Origin: JADFDG01 sp965232985 | GTDB taxonomy: Bacteria; Pseudomonadota; Gammaproteobacteria; Pseudomonadales; JADFDG01 | Length of the DNA stretch: 64,000 nt | Reading direction: 5' to 3' | NCBI GenBank assembly: GCA_965232985.1 | Contig: CBDDRC010000042.1 | Location: forward strand, 186,001-250,000 | Shown here: positions 43,133 through 52,197 of the stretch, piece after piece | Position numbering within the stretch: position 1 is the stretch's first letter | How the letters are laid out: every line of letters starts with the position of its first letter | Notes under the pieces: model-generated | Databases searched by the model: none | Seen by the model: the letters and a program-made list of their open reading frames with translations, nothing else | What the model was told of the DNA's origin: nothing | Made by a program: the position numbers and the translations under genes

Positions 43133-44614
43133 ATGTTCGAATCCGCAGAGCTCGGCCACAAGATCGACAAACAGACTTGGGACAAGGAGGTGCCTGCGTT
43201 GCGCGAGGCACTGCTTGATGCCCAGTACGACCTGCTGCAGAAGAAACAGCGGGCGGTGGTGGTGTTGATTGCCGGCGTCGAGGGTGCCGGCAAGGGCGAG
43301 ACGGTCAACCTGCTCAACGAATGGATGGACCCGCGCCACATCCGCACCCGGGCCTTCGGTTCGCGCACCGACGAGGAGAAAGAACGCCCGCACATGTGGC
43401 GCTTCTGGCGCGCGCTGCCGCCGAAGGGCCGGGTCGGGATTTTCTTCGGCTCCTGGTACACCTGGCCAATCGTCAGCCGAACAGCGGGCAAGATCGACAA
43501 GGCCGAACTTGAACAGTTCATCGAGGAAATTCGCCATTTCGAGCGCATGCTCGCGCAGGAAAACGTTCTGCTGATCAAGTTCTGGTTTCACCTGTCGAAA
43601 AAAGCGCAGAAAAATCGTCTGGAACAACTGCAGAAGGATCCGGACACGCGCTGGCGCGTCACTGACAGCGACTGGAAGTCGTTCGAGATGTATGAAAAGT
43701 TCTACAAGGTATCTGATCGCGTACTGCGCGAAACCAGCACCGGCGAGGCGCCCTGGATCGTGGTCGAGGGCAGCGACCACCGCTATCGCAGTCTCACGGT
43801 CGGTAAGCTGCTGCTCTCCGGCATCAACGACGCGCTTGTAAAAAAGAAGGCAGCAAAGCCTGCTGCCAGCACCGCACCGCTGTTGCTGGCACCGATCGAC
43901 GGCCGGAACGTGCTTGAGTCGCTCGACTACACGAAGAAGGTCAGCAAGAAAAAATACGGGAGCGATCTCGAGAAGTGGCAGGGTGAACTGAACGCACTGT
44001 CACGCCACCCGAAGTTCCACAATCGCAGTTGCCTTTGCGTGTTTGAAGGGCAGGATGCCGCTGGCAAAGGCGGTGCGATTCGTCGTATCACCCAGGCACT
44101 CGACGCACGCTACTACCACATCATTCCCGTCGCTGCGCCGACCGAGGAGGAACGCGAGCAACCGTATCTCTGGCGATTCTGGCGGCACCTGCCACGGCAG
44201 GGGCATTTCACCGTCTTCGATCGCAGTTACTACGGTCGCGTGCTGGTCGAGCGCGTAGAAGGATTTTGCCGCGAGGAAGACTGGATGCGCGCCTACGCGG
44301 AAATCAACGATTTTGAGGAGCAGCTTGATATGAGCGGCGTGATCATCGCCAAGTACTGGCTGGCGATCACGCCGGAGGAGCAGTTGCAGCGTTTCAGGGC
44401 GCGTGAAAAAACCGGCTACAAGCGCTTCAAGATCACCGACGACGACTGGCGCAACCGCAAACAGTGGCCACAATACGAGCGCGCTGTCTGCGACATGATT
44501 GACCGCACCAGCACCGACGTCGCGCCGTGGACCCTCGTGGAAGCCAACGACAAGTACCACGCGCGACTGAAGATCCTGAAGACGCTGTGCCAGCGAATCG
44601 AGGAAAAACTCTAA
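43133..44614 (+). CDS. pap: Polyphosphate:AMP phosphotransferase (two PPK2 domains)
   Basis: 493 residues, start ATG 43133 with AAGGAGG 7 nt before it. Two fused PPK2 domains each bear a Walker A loop: AGVEGAGKGETVN near the N-terminus and FEGQDAAGKGGAIR in the second half, plus Walker B and lid segments. Such two-domain proteins are PPK2 class II enzymes (PAP) that use polyphosphate to turn AMP into ADP, aiding nucleotide balance under stress. The length and pairing match Pseudomonas and Acinetobacter PAP. Divergent from rlmI. Confidence 0.93.
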   Translation: MFESAELGHKIDKQTWDKEVPALREALLDAQYDLLQKKQRAVVVLIAGVEGAGKGETVNLLNEWMDPRHIRTRAFGSRTDEEKERPHMWRFWRALPPKGRVGIFFGSWYTWPIVSRTAGKIDKAELEQFIEEIRHFERMLAQENVLLIKFWFHLSKKAQKNRLEQLQKDPDTRWRVTDSDWKSFEMYEKFYKVSDRVLRETSTGEAPWIVVEGSDHRYRSLTVGKLLLSGINDALVKKKAAKPAASTAPLLLAPIDGRNVLESLDYTKKVSKKKYGSDLEKWQGELNALSRHPKFHNRSCLCVFEGQDAAGKGGAIRRITQALDARYYHIIPVAAPTEEEREQPYLWRFWRHLPRQGHFTVFDRSYYGRVLVERVEGFCREEDWMRAYAEINDFEEQLDMSGVIIAKYWLAITPEEQLQRFRAREKTGYKRFKITDDDWRNRKQWPQYERAVCDMIDRTSTDVAPWTLVEANDKYHARLKILKTLCQRIEEKL

Positions 44615-44634
44615 CTTTTCCCCCCAGATGCTAC

Positions 44635-45048
44635 TCAGCCGAGCTTGCGCAGCCCGCGCGAAATTGCGCTGCCCAGGAACTTGTTCAGGAGCGTGCCGAT
44701 CACCGGGAGCGCATCGAAAGTGATGACCCAGGTAACACGCGAGCCGCTGCTGGTTTTCGCAAAATCGAGTCGCCCGTGGTGGTTGCTCAGCGGGCCACCG
44801 TTTTTCGTCACTTTGTAGTCGATGGACAGGTTCGGCTCGACAGCGACAACCGTTTCTTCCGTCGCCAACGGCGCAAAGCCCAGCGCGCGCACCGAGCCGA
44901 CGCCATTGACATCGCCCTGGCCGTCCTTGATGCGCTTGACCGGGATGCCGAATACTTTCGACAGGTTGCCGTGGTCAGCCAGCGCATTGAACAGACGCTC
45001 CACCGGCATGTTGAATTCCTGGGTAACTTCGATGCGTTGATGGGCCAT
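44635..45048 (-). CDS. SRPBCC family (polyketide cyclase/START-like) protein
   Basis: 137 residues, with GAGAGGA before ATG 45048. The pattern MAHQRIEVTQEFNMPVERLFNALADHGN, followed by GVGSVRALGF and SRVTWVITFDALP, matches a START-like fold with a long C-terminal helix; this fold binds hydrophobic ligands in a cavity. Function unknown. It converges on the PAP gene and is divergent from the flavin monooxygenase; sharing a control region with that gene would fit a role in hydrophobic compound handling, but this is inference. Confidence 0.8.
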   Translation of the reverse strand: MAHQRIEVTQEFNMPVERLFNALADHGNLSKVFGIPVKRIKDGQGDVNGVGSVRALGFAPLATEETVVAVEPNLSIDYKVTKNGGPLSNHHGRLDFAKTSSGSRVTWVITFDALPVIGTLLNKFLGSAISRGLRKLG

Positions 45049-45326
45049 GAGTCCTCTCCTGTGATCGGTTGCTGAAACGGGCGCGGCATCATAGCCCAGC
45101 GTCGCCAGCCAGCGGAACCGGCGCCAGCGCCCACCCGTTCGGGCCTGCGGCAGGCAAATCGCTACCACGACAGCCAACCGACAGGCGGTGCTCGCCAGCG
45201 CGTAGCGGTCTCCTTTGTGGCCCAAAATGACGGGTGAATGGCCGCACGGCACCTCACACCGCAATAACCTGCCTACTAACATGGGCCCGCAAGATACCTC
45301 CTTCAAACTTTGGCCAGGTACTCCTC

Positions 45327-46838
45327 ATGTCCACTGAACACTTCGATGTGCTGATTGTTGGTGCAGGGCTTTCCGGCATCGGTGCCGCATGGCACCTCAC
45401 GGATCAGTGCCCCGGCAAAACCTTCGCCATCCTCGAAGGCCGCGATGCCATCGGCGGCACCTGGGATCTTTTCCGCTACCCGGGCATCCGCTCCGATTCC
45501 GACATGTACACGCTCGGCTACAACTTCAGGCCCTGGACCGGTTCCAAAATGATCTCCGACGGAACCTCCATCCGCGAGTACGTCTGCGATACCGCGCGCG
45601 AAAGCGGTATCGACAAAAAGATCCGCTTCGGCCACAAGATACTGAGGGCTTCGTGGTCGACCGAAGATGCACTCTGGACGGTCGAGGCGCATCGCGTTGC
45701 TACCGGCGATACGGTGAAATTCACCTGCAGCTTCCTGCAGATGTGTACCGGCTACTACAACTACGACGCTGGCTACACGCCGGAATTCGCTGGCAAAGAG
45801 CGCTTCAAGGGTCAAATCATTCACCCGCAGCATTGGCCCAAGAATCTCGACTACACCGGCAAGCGTGTGGTGGTAATTGGTAGCGGTGCTACCGCCGTCA
45901 CCGTTGTGCCCGCAATGACGGACAAGGCCGCGCACGTCACCATGTTGCAGCGCTCGCCCACCTATGTGGTCACGGTGCCGGAAGAGGATCCCATTTCCAA
46001 CAATATGCGCCGTTACCTGCCGGACATGCTGGTTTACCGCCTGGGCCGCACACGCAATATCGGCCTGCAGTTGTTTTTCTTCCGCCTGGCGAAAGCAAAA
46101 CCAAAACCCATCCGACGCCTGCTGCTCGGGCTTGTGCGGCGCCAGGTCGGCCCGGATTTCGACATGAAACACTTCACCCCCACCTACAATCCGTGGGATG
46201 AGCGTATGTGCGCCGTGCCGAACGGCGATTTTTTCAAGGTGCTGCGCAATGGCAAGGCGTCGGTGGTCACCGACCACATCGACACGTTCACGGAAAAAGG
46301 CATCAAGCTGAAATCCGGCGACGAGATTGAGGCCGACATCATCGTCACTGCTACCGGGCTCGATCTGCAGTTGATGGGTGGCATGAAGCTGGTGGTGGAT
46401 GGCAAACCATTCGATCTGTCGCGCACCATCGGCTACAAGGGTCTGATGTTCCGCGATCTGCCCAACCTCGCCATGGTATTCGGCTATACCAACGCCTCCT
46501 GGACGCTGAAGGCCGACATCACCAGCGAGTACGTCTGCCGGCTGATCAAGCACATGGACAAACTCAAAATGCGCCAGTGCACGCCGCGCAATAACGACCC
46601 GTCGGTAGTCGAATCGCCGTTTCTCGACATGCGCTCCGGCTACATTCAGCGTGCCGTCGCGAAGTTTCCGAAGCAGGGTAGCAAAGCGCCATGGAAGCTG
46701 TATCAGAACTATGCGATCGACCTGGCCGCGTTGCGCTACGGCCCGCTCGACGACGGCGCCATGGAGTTTACCAACCCGCCACGGGCAAAAAGAACGGCGC
46801 CGCCACGCCGCCGGGCTGCGGTCGCCGCAGACTCTTAA
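45327..46838 (+). CDS. Flavin-containing (Baeyer-Villiger-type) monooxygenase
   Basis: 503 residues. LIVGAGLSGIGAAWHLTDQ binds FAD, VVVIGSGATAVTVVPAMTDK binds NADPH, and FKGQIIHPQHWP fits the Baeyer-Villiger fingerprint FxGxxxHxxxWP. WDLFRYPGIRSDSDMYTLGY is typical of this group. Such enzymes insert oxygen into ketones to form esters or lactones; candidates are steroid or cyclic ketones, but the substrate is unknown. The C-terminal tail is Arg-rich (RAKRTAPPRRRAA). A strong terminator hairpin follows. Confidence 0.92.
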   Translation: MSTEHFDVLIVGAGLSGIGAAWHLTDQCPGKTFAILEGRDAIGGTWDLFRYPGIRSDSDMYTLGYNFRPWTGSKMISDGTSIREYVCDTARESGIDKKIRFGHKILRASWSTEDALWTVEAHRVATGDTVKFTCSFLQMCTGYYNYDAGYTPEFAGKERFKGQIIHPQHWPKNLDYTGKRVVVIGSGATAVTVVPAMTDKAAHVTMLQRSPTYVVTVPEEDPISNNMRRYLPDMLVYRLGRTRNIGLQLFFFRLAKAKPKPIRRLLLGLVRRQVGPDFDMKHFTPTYNPWDERMCAVPNGDFFKVLRNGKASVVTDHIDTFTEKGIKLKSGDEIEADIIVTATGLDLQLMGGMKLVVDGKPFDLSRTIGYKGLMFRDLPNLAMVFGYTNASWTLKADITSEYVCRLIKHMDKLKMRQCTPRNNDPSVVESPFLDMRSGYIQRAVAKFPKQGSKAPWKLYQNYAIDLAALRYGPLDDGAMEFTNPPRAKRTAPPRRRAAVAADS

Positions 46839-46859
46839 GGGCGGCTCTTCCGTAAGCAC

Positions 46860-46891
46860 AACAAGGCCCGCCCCACGGCGGGCCTTGTTGC
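46860..46891 (+). terminator. Terminator of the flavin monooxygenase gene
   Basis: CAACAAGGCCCGCC (46860-46873) and GGCGGGCCTTGTTG (46878-46891) form a perfect 14-bp stem with loop CCAC. The T-run downstream is poor, but the stem is very stable, and both arms contain T/A ends that could read in either direction. Confidence 0.75.
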
Positions 46892-46999
46892 TTCAGGCAC
46901 GGCGACTGTTGCAGCTCCAAAGACGGCAGCCTTGGCAAAAATAGCCCGTTGCTCATCTGTAATGGCATATTACGACTCGGCAATTCATCCGGGATGGCC

Positions 47000-48487
47000 A
47001 TGCGCGCTTTGCAGGAACTTGTCTTCGACAATACCTGGCTCACTCTGCCGCCAAGCCTTTGGGCGCGCGTGGATCCACAAGGTCTGCGCGATCCCCGGCT
47101 GGTGAGTTTCAACGCAGAGGCTGCGCAACTGCTCGGCCTTGATCCTGCTGTTGCAGACGATCCTGACTTTACTGCCTTCGCCTCCGGAAACCTCGTGCTT
47201 CCCGGCAGCGCACCCCTGGCACAAAAATACACCGGTCATCAGTTCGGCGTGTACAACCCGGATCTCGGCGATGGTCGCGGCCTGCTGCTGGGCGAAGTAC
47301 GCAACGCAACCTGCAGTACTGATGGCCGAAAATGGGACATCCACCTCAAGGGCGCCGGCACTACGCCTTTCTCGCGTGGCGCCGACGGTCGTGCCGTGCT
47401 GCGCTCGTCGATCCGCGAATATCTCTGCTCTGAAGCCATGCACGGCCTGGGCATTCCGAGTACACGCGCGCTCTGCCTCGTTACCGGCAGCGATACCGTC
47501 TGGCGCGAGTCCCCCGAGCGCGGCGCAACCCTCATCCGGTTGAGCGAAACACATACCCGCTTCGGTCACTTCGAATACCTTTTTTATTCGCAGCAAACTG
47601 CCGCACTGACGCAATTGGCCGACTACGTCATCACCCACCATTTTCCTGCGCACGCAGGCAACCCGGACCGATATGCCCTGCTACTGCGCGACGTCATCGC
47701 CCGCACCGCACGGATGATCGCGCACTGGCAGGCTGCGGGCTTCAATCACGGCGTGATGAACACCGATAATATGTCGATCCTCGGCGTCACCTTTGACTAT
47801 GGCCCTTTTGCCTTTTTCGATGAGTACGATGCACAGCGCATCTGCAACCACTCGGATCATGCCGGCCGCTATGCCTTCCACCGCCAGCCACAGATCGGCC
47901 TGTGGAATCTGCACGCGCTCGCACAGGCATTCTCGCCGTTAGTGCCACGCGAGCAACTGATTGAATTGTTGCAGGGCTACGAAGGCATCCTTACCGACAC
48001 TTTCTCAAGACTTATGAACGGCAAGCTTGGCTTGCGCGAATCACACCCCGGCGATCCGAGCCTGTTGCAGGAACTGTTCGATCTCATGCAGGAAAGCAAG
48101 GTTGATTACCCGCACTTCTTTCGTCAGCTCTGCAATATCGTCACCGACACCGGCAACACCGCTACGCCTGCCAACAACATCCGCGACCAGATTACCAACC
48201 GTGAACGTTTCGACGTCTGGCTTGCCCGTTACCGCGCACGTCTGGTCGCCGAAGGCAGCGTCGATCAGGAGCGCGCGGCACGAATGAGGCGGGTCAACCC
48301 GAAGTACGTGCTGCGCAACTGGTTGCTGCAGGTAGCGATCGACAAGGCCAATAACGGCGATTATTCAGAGGTAAACTTGCTGCTCAAGATCGCCCAGCAA
48401 CCGTTCGACGAATGGCCAGAGCATGAACGTCTGGCTGCACTGCCGCCTGACTGGAGCAAACACATGGAAATCAGCTGCTCGTCCTGA
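47000..48487 (+). CDS. selO: Protein adenylyltransferase SelO (YdiU)
   Basis: 495 residues from ATG 47000; an in-frame ATG lies two codons earlier. The pseudokinase pattern is clear: GEVRNATCSTDGRKWDIHLKGAG (ATP-binding region), RDVIARTARMIAHWQAAGFNHGVMNTDNMSILGVTFDYGP (metal Asn/Asp and catalytic region), and a C-terminal ISCSS. SelO transfers AMP to Ser, Thr or Tyr of target proteins and is linked to redox and stress response. The C-terminal Cys occupies the place of selenocysteine in animal SelO. Confidence 0.95.
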   Translation: MRALQELVFDNTWLTLPPSLWARVDPQGLRDPRLVSFNAEAAQLLGLDPAVADDPDFTAFASGNLVLPGSAPLAQKYTGHQFGVYNPDLGDGRGLLLGEVRNATCSTDGRKWDIHLKGAGTTPFSRGADGRAVLRSSIREYLCSEAMHGLGIPSTRALCLVTGSDTVWRESPERGATLIRLSETHTRFGHFEYLFYSQQTAALTQLADYVITHHFPAHAGNPDRYALLLRDVIARTARMIAHWQAAGFNHGVMNTDNMSILGVTFDYGPFAFFDEYDAQRICNHSDHAGRYAFHRQPQIGLWNLHALAQAFSPLVPREQLIELLQGYEGILTDTFSRLMNGKLGLRESHPGDPSLLQELFDLMQESKVDYPHFFRQLCNIVTDTGNTATPANNIRDQITNRERFDVWLARYRARLVAEGSVDQERAARMRRVNPKYVLRNWLLQVAIDKANNGDYSEVNLLLKIAQQPFDEWPEHERLAALPPDWSKHMEISCSS

Positions 48488-48533
48488 GCGGATACGAACT
48501 GGGCCATGACAAATTGATTGCTGACAATTACCC

Positions 48534-48570
48534 AACGAAAAACGCCGCGCAATGCGCGGCGTTTTTCGTT
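48534..48570. terminator. Bidirectional terminator between selO and the MaoC gene
   Basis: A perfect 17-bp stem (48534-48550 with 48554-48570, loop AAT) has AACGAAAAACGCCGCGC as its left arm; the A-run on one side and T-run on the other make it a terminator for both convergent genes. Confidence 0.88.
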
Positions 48571-48583
48571 GCAAACTCATAAA

Positions 48584-49435
48584 TTACGCAGGCTTGTATT
48601 CGACGCGGCAGTCCTTGAGAACGACATTGCCCTTCTGCGTCTCGACCTGAACTACTGCCTTGCCCTTACCCTCATCCCAAATTTTGGTAACGATGGTATC
48701 ACCCGGGTAGACCTGGTCGGAGAACCGACCGGACATCGACACAAAGCGCTCCGGATCACTACCGCACAGCGAGTGCAAGATGGCGCGGCCAACAAAACCA
48801 TAGGTGCACAGGCCGTGCAGGAAAGGCTCCTTATAGCCGCCAAACATGGCAAATTGCGGATCGATGTGAATCGGGTTGCGATCGCCGGTAAGACGATACA
48901 GCGCCCCCTGCTCTTCATGCGTTGCCTGTTCGACGACGTGATCCGGTGCACGCTCAGGAATCTTCACGGTCGTCTCTTCGGAGGACGGACCGCGCTCACC
49001 GCCAAAACCACCGGCACCGCGAATAAACAACGTCGCGTGCGTAGTGACCAGCGGGCCATTCTCATCGCTTACTGTGCCGGTGACGCCAACAACTGCCGCC
49101 TTGCCTTTATCGTAAACTTCGGTGATTTTCGCCACGCCCTTACCACTGAACTTCGGCGGCAGCGCACGGTGCAGGGTAATCTTCTGCTCACCGTGCAACA
49201 GCATGGCAAGGTTGACCTGAATGTTGCCGATAGCAGCACCCATGATGCTCAATGACGGAATTACCGAGTAAGTCGGCAGGACTTTGGGGCCCTTGTTCTC
49301 GTAGAGAAACTCGAGTTCAGTTTTGGGCCGCGCGCCGACAGCGACGGCATAAAGTTGTACGTCCTTCTCTTCCCACTTGACGTCGATCGGCGGGTATTCA
49401 CGGCCAACAAGGGCCGGCGAAATTGATTCAGCCAT
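48584..49435 (-). CDS. MaoC-family (R)-enoyl-CoA hydratase, double hotdog
   Basis: 283 residues, AAGG 6-7 nt before the ATG. Two hotdog halves are recognisable; the C-terminal half has the hydratase-2 signature YRLTGDRNPIHIDPQFA (Asp/His pair) and EPFLHGLCTYGF. Such enzymes hydrate trans-2-enoyl-CoA to the (R)-3-hydroxy product, as in the peroxisomal MFE-2 of eukaryotes, and act in fatty acid or steroid side-chain oxidation. An SCP2-type protein lies upstream on the same strand, which recalls the hydratase-2/SCP2 fusion of MFE-2. Confidence 0.92.
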   Translation of the reverse strand: MAESISPALVGREYPPIDVKWEEKDVQLYAVAVGARPKTELEFLYENKGPKVLPTYSVIPSLSIMGAAIGNIQVNLAMLLHGEQKITLHRALPPKFSGKGVAKITEVYDKGKAAVVGVTGTVSDENGPLVTTHATLFIRGAGGFGGERGPSSEETTVKIPERAPDHVVEQATHEEQGALYRLTGDRNPIHIDPQFAMFGGYKEPFLHGLCTYGFVGRAILHSLCGSDPERFVSMSGRFSDQVYPGDTIVTKIWDEGKGKAVVQVETQKGNVVLKDCRVEYKPA

Positions 49436-49610
49436 GACACACCTTCGCTAGTATTCGGTTTCAATGTAATTCGACACCACCGCGAACCACAGTCCGCAGG
49501 GCTGCCACAGAGTGGCGGCCGTGGCAGTAGGCGCCAATGACCGCGGCGATCAATTTACTTGGCCCTTTGGTCAGCCTCGGTCTCAGGATGCGCAGGCTGG
49601 CGTCGATACG

Positions 49611-49634
49611 AAAAAAAGGGCCCTGAAGGACCCT
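49611..49634 (-). terminator. Terminator of the SCP2-type gene
   Basis: Read on the minus strand, AGGGTCCT pairs with AGGGCCCT (one G-T pair) across a 2-nt loop and is followed by a seven-T run (49617-49611). It ends the SCP2 transcript before the MaoC gene. Confidence 0.8.
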
Positions 49635-49664
49635 TTCATCTCGCGGTCTAGTCGCAAACTTTGC

Positions 49665-50054
49665 TCAGGCAGTGATGCCCTTGATCTTGCCCTGCAGCTC
49701 ACGCTGCTTGGCAGACGGCTGCACGGTGTTCATGACCATCAGGCGGCTCATATCGCCCTCGATCTTGATCTGGCCACTCATGAAGCCCTGCATGCCTGCC
49801 GACTGGTCGTTGTCGACAAAAATGCGGTGCGCGATATCCACCGGCAGAATCATGGTGGTGGGCGCGCCAGCCTTGTGATTGCGCTCAAACTTGCCACCGA
49901 CGATGGCCATCTTCTTGTCGCCTTCGCTGGTGCCGGTGACGGTGACATTCAGTACGAGGTCGTGCAGGGCCGGCGGGGCTTCTAGATCGCCAGCAGCAGC
50001 AATAAGAACATCGACTTCGTTGAACCAGGCATCAGTCATGAATTTGGCGGCCAT
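49665..50054 (-). CDS. SCP2 sterol-binding domain protein
   Basis: 129 residues from ATG 50054 (AGGAGA upstream). A single SCP2-like fold with LHDLVLNVTVTGTSEGDKKM, GGKFERNHKAG and a C-terminal helix MQGFMSGQIKIEGDMSRLMV, which is the classic SCP2 pattern with its lipid cavity. Free-standing SCP2 proteins bind fatty acyl-CoAs or sterols. It is the neighbour of the MaoC hydratase, so both may act in one lipid pathway. Confidence 0.88.
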   Translation of the reverse strand: MAAKFMTDAWFNEVDVLIAAAGDLEAPPALHDLVLNVTVTGTSEGDKKMAIVGGKFERNHKAGAPTTMILPVDIAHRIFVDNDQSAGMQGFMSGQIKIEGDMSRLMVMNTVQPSAKQRELQGKIKGITA

Positions 50055-50230
50055 GGGAATCTCTCCTGAAATGAGTTGAATATCGCCTCCGGGAAGGCTC
50101 TGCGCGGAAGCACCCGGCGTTTCCAAACGGGCCCTCAAGCGAGGAACAAACCTACTGATGCCTCCCGGTCTTGGCAATAGCATTTTTGTCCAGGCACAGA
50201 CCAATTCCGGTCAATGGCCAACGATTTGCC

Positions 50231-50268
50231 ACAAAACAAAACGGCGGGGCCGCTGCCGGACCCGCCGT
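50231..50268 (-). terminator. Terminator of glnK-amtB
   Basis: On the minus strand ACGGCGGG (50268-50261) pairs with CCCGCCGT (50248-50241), followed by TTTGTTTTGT. Loop is about 12 nt. It ends the amtB transcript 28 nt after its stop. Confidence 0.8.
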
Positions 50269-50295
50269 CTGGAGGGGGCGGCTGCCCGGCCGGGA

Positions 50296-51603
50296 TCAAC
50301 GAATGTCGTAGCCCCGTTCGTCGTGCATAACCAGATCCAGACCCTCGGTCTCCTCGTCACCGCTGACGCGCAAGGGCGTGGCCAAGGCGATCAGCTTGAG
50401 CAGACCCCAAGTCACCGCCGCCGTGTAACCCGCAACCGCGACGATACCGAGCAACTGCACGCCCAGCTGGCTACTCATCGTGACACCGGCCGCATAACCC
50501 TGCCCGCTGAACACACCCAGCGCATCGGAGGCAAAAACGCCGGCCAGCAGAGTACCGAGGATGCCGCCGACGCCGTGTACTGGAAACACGTCCAGCGAGT
50601 CGTCAATCTTCAACTTGCGCTTGATCGCCATGGTCGCAAAGAAGCACACGACACCGGCGCTCAGGCCGATAACTAGCGCACCGCCCGGGCCGACGTAACC
50701 TGATGCCGGCGTGATGGTGCCAAGACCTGCCACCATGCCGGTGATGACCCCCAGCGCGCTCGGCTTGCCATGCCGAGTCCATTCCAGCGCCATCCACGCA
50801 AAGGCACCCGCCGCCGCCGAGATATGCGTCGCCAACATCGCCATTGCTGCGTTGCCGTCGGCAGCAAGTGCCGAGCCGGCATTGAAGCCGAACCAGCCAA
50901 CCCACAGCATGCCGGCCCCGGTGGCGGCCATGGTGAGATTGTGCGGCGTCATCGCCTGCTGCGGAAAACCTTTGCGTGGCCCGAGCACCAGCGCCGTGAC
51001 GAGCGACGCAACGCCTGCCGTAATATGCACCACTGTGCCGCCGGCAAAGTCGAGCAAGCCATCCTTGAACAGCCAGCCATCGCTATGCCAGACCCAGTGG
51101 GTCACCGGCGCGTATACCGCCAGCAACCAGACAGCACTGAACAGCAGCATCGCACCGAAACGCATGCGCTCGGCATAAGCACCGCAGATCAGCGCCGGAG
51201 TAATGATGGCGAAAGTCAGTTGAAACATCGCGAACAAGGATTCGGGTACGAGTACGCCGGCCGACAGCGTCGGCGTCAGCGTGTGCTCGGTAATCTGCGC
51301 GAACATCACATTGCCGAACCCGCCGATAAAACCGTTGCCGCCAGCGCCAAACGCCATGGTGTAGCCGACGACCAGCCAGAGCAGGGAAACGACACAGGCA
51401 ATCGCAAAACACTGCATCAGCACCGACAACACGTTCTTGCTGCGCACCAGCCCGCCGTAGAAAAGCGCGAGGCCTGGCAACGTCATGAACAGCACCAGGG
51501 CGGTGGCGGTGAGTAGCCAGGAGGTGGCGCCAGCGTCAATGCTGTCAGCAGCAAACGCACCGACCGGCAACACAGCAAGCAGACAGGCAAGAAATTTCTT
51601 CAT
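50296..51603 (-). CDS. amtB: Ammonium transporter AmtB
   Basis: 435 residues from ATG 51603 (GGGA upstream). A signal peptide (MKKFLACLLAVLPVGAFA) precedes eleven membrane helices of the Amt family. FYGGLVRSKNVLSVLMQ is the family signature and THWVWHSDGW and FPVHGVGGILGTLL carry the twin-His region of the pore. AmtB moves ammonium or ammonia inwards and is blocked by unmodified GlnK. It is 11 nt after glnK in one operon, with a sigma-54 promoter region upstream. Confidence 0.95.
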   Translation of the reverse strand: MKKFLACLLAVLPVGAFAADSIDAGATSWLLTATALVLFMTLPGLALFYGGLVRSKNVLSVLMQCFAIACVVSLLWLVVGYTMAFGAGGNGFIGGFGNVMFAQITEHTLTPTLSAGVLVPESLFAMFQLTFAIITPALICGAYAERMRFGAMLLFSAVWLLAVYAPVTHWVWHSDGWLFKDGLLDFAGGTVVHITAGVASLVTALVLGPRKGFPQQAMTPHNLTMAATGAGMLWVGWFGFNAGSALAADGNAAMAMLATHISAAAGAFAWMALEWTRHGKPSALGVITGMVAGLGTITPASGYVGPGGALVIGLSAGVVCFFATMAIKRKLKIDDSLDVFPVHGVGGILGTLLAGVFASDALGVFSGQGYAAGVTMSSQLGVQLLGIVAVAGYTAAVTWGLLKLIALATPLRVSGDEETEGLDLVMHDERGYDIR

Positions 51604-51614
51604 GGCATGATCCC

Positions 51615-51953
51615 TCAAAGCGCGTCATTGCCGCTTTCGTTGGTACGAATGCGGATAACTTGCTCAAGTGCCGTGACAAAAATTTTGCCGTCACCTATCT
51701 TGCCGCTGTTCGCCGCACCGAGAATTGCTTCAAGCGCCGCCTCAAGCTGGTCGTCACGAACGGCAACCTCAAGCTTGGCCTTCGGAACAAAATCGACGAC
51801 GTATTCTGCGCCGCGATACAGTTCGGTATGCCCTTTCTGCCGCCCGAAGCCCTTGACTTCGGTAACGGTCATACCTTGGATACCCAGTTGCGACAACGCA
51901 TCGCGCACGTCGTCTACCTTGAACGGCTTGATAATGGCCGTGACCATTTTCAT
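51615..51953 (-). CDS. glnK: Nitrogen regulatory protein P-II (GlnK)
   Basis: 112 residues, AGGAG before the ATG. The T-loop has Tyr51 in GHTELYRGAEYVVDF, the site of uridylylation by GlnD, and the C-terminal RIRTNESGNDAL is standard. GlnK senses 2-oxoglutarate, ATP and ADP and plugs AmtB. The gene order glnK-amtB is universal for nitrogen-starvation control. Confidence 0.95.
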   Translation of the reverse strand: MKMVTAIIKPFKVDDVRDALSQLGIQGMTVTEVKGFGRQKGHTELYRGAEYVVDFVPKAKLEVAVRDDQLEAALEAILGAANSGKIGDGKIFVTALEQVIRIRTNESGNDAL

Positions 51954-52053
51954 AGGGCTTGCTCCTTAAAAGTATTGCTGCTCGGAAATAGGGCCGACAG
52001 GCACGCCGGACAAAAAGCGCACCGCGACGAGGCTGGCGCACGCTTCCGGTGCA

Positions 52054-52070
52054 TGCACAATCCGGGCCAG
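52054..52070 (-). promoter_or_regulatory. Candidate sigma-54 promoter of glnK-amtB
   Basis: CTGGCCCGGATTGTGCA on the minus strand matches the consensus YTGGCACGNNNNTTGCW with two mismatches and the right GG-N10-GC spacing. The start would be near 52043, about 90 nt before glnK. Confidence 0.65.
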
Positions 52071-52120
52071 TTATCATTGGCGGAAATTAAAGCGTTACAC
52101 GGCCATGCCGATCACAACGC

Positions 52121-52166
52121 GCATTATCGTGGTGCGGCCTCTCATTTTTATGCACTAAAAATATGC
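52121..52166 (-). promoter_or_regulatory. Two candidate NtrC enhancer sites
   Basis: GCATTATCGTGGTGC (52121-52135) differs from the NtrC consensus GCACN5TGGTGC at one position. GCACTAAAAATATGC (52152-52166) differs at three. Their centres lie 31 bp (three turns) apart, at about -85 and -116 from the predicted sigma-54 start, resembling the paired glnA enhancers. Confidence 0.6.
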
Positions 52167-52197
52167 GTCACTGCCATCCGCCGCCTGCGTGCTGACC

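Noticed and set aside
45303..46859. A 518-codon open frame on the minus strand opposite the flavin monooxygenase
   Set aside because: Antisense shadow; the plus strand holds FAD, NADPH and Baeyer-Villiger motifs.
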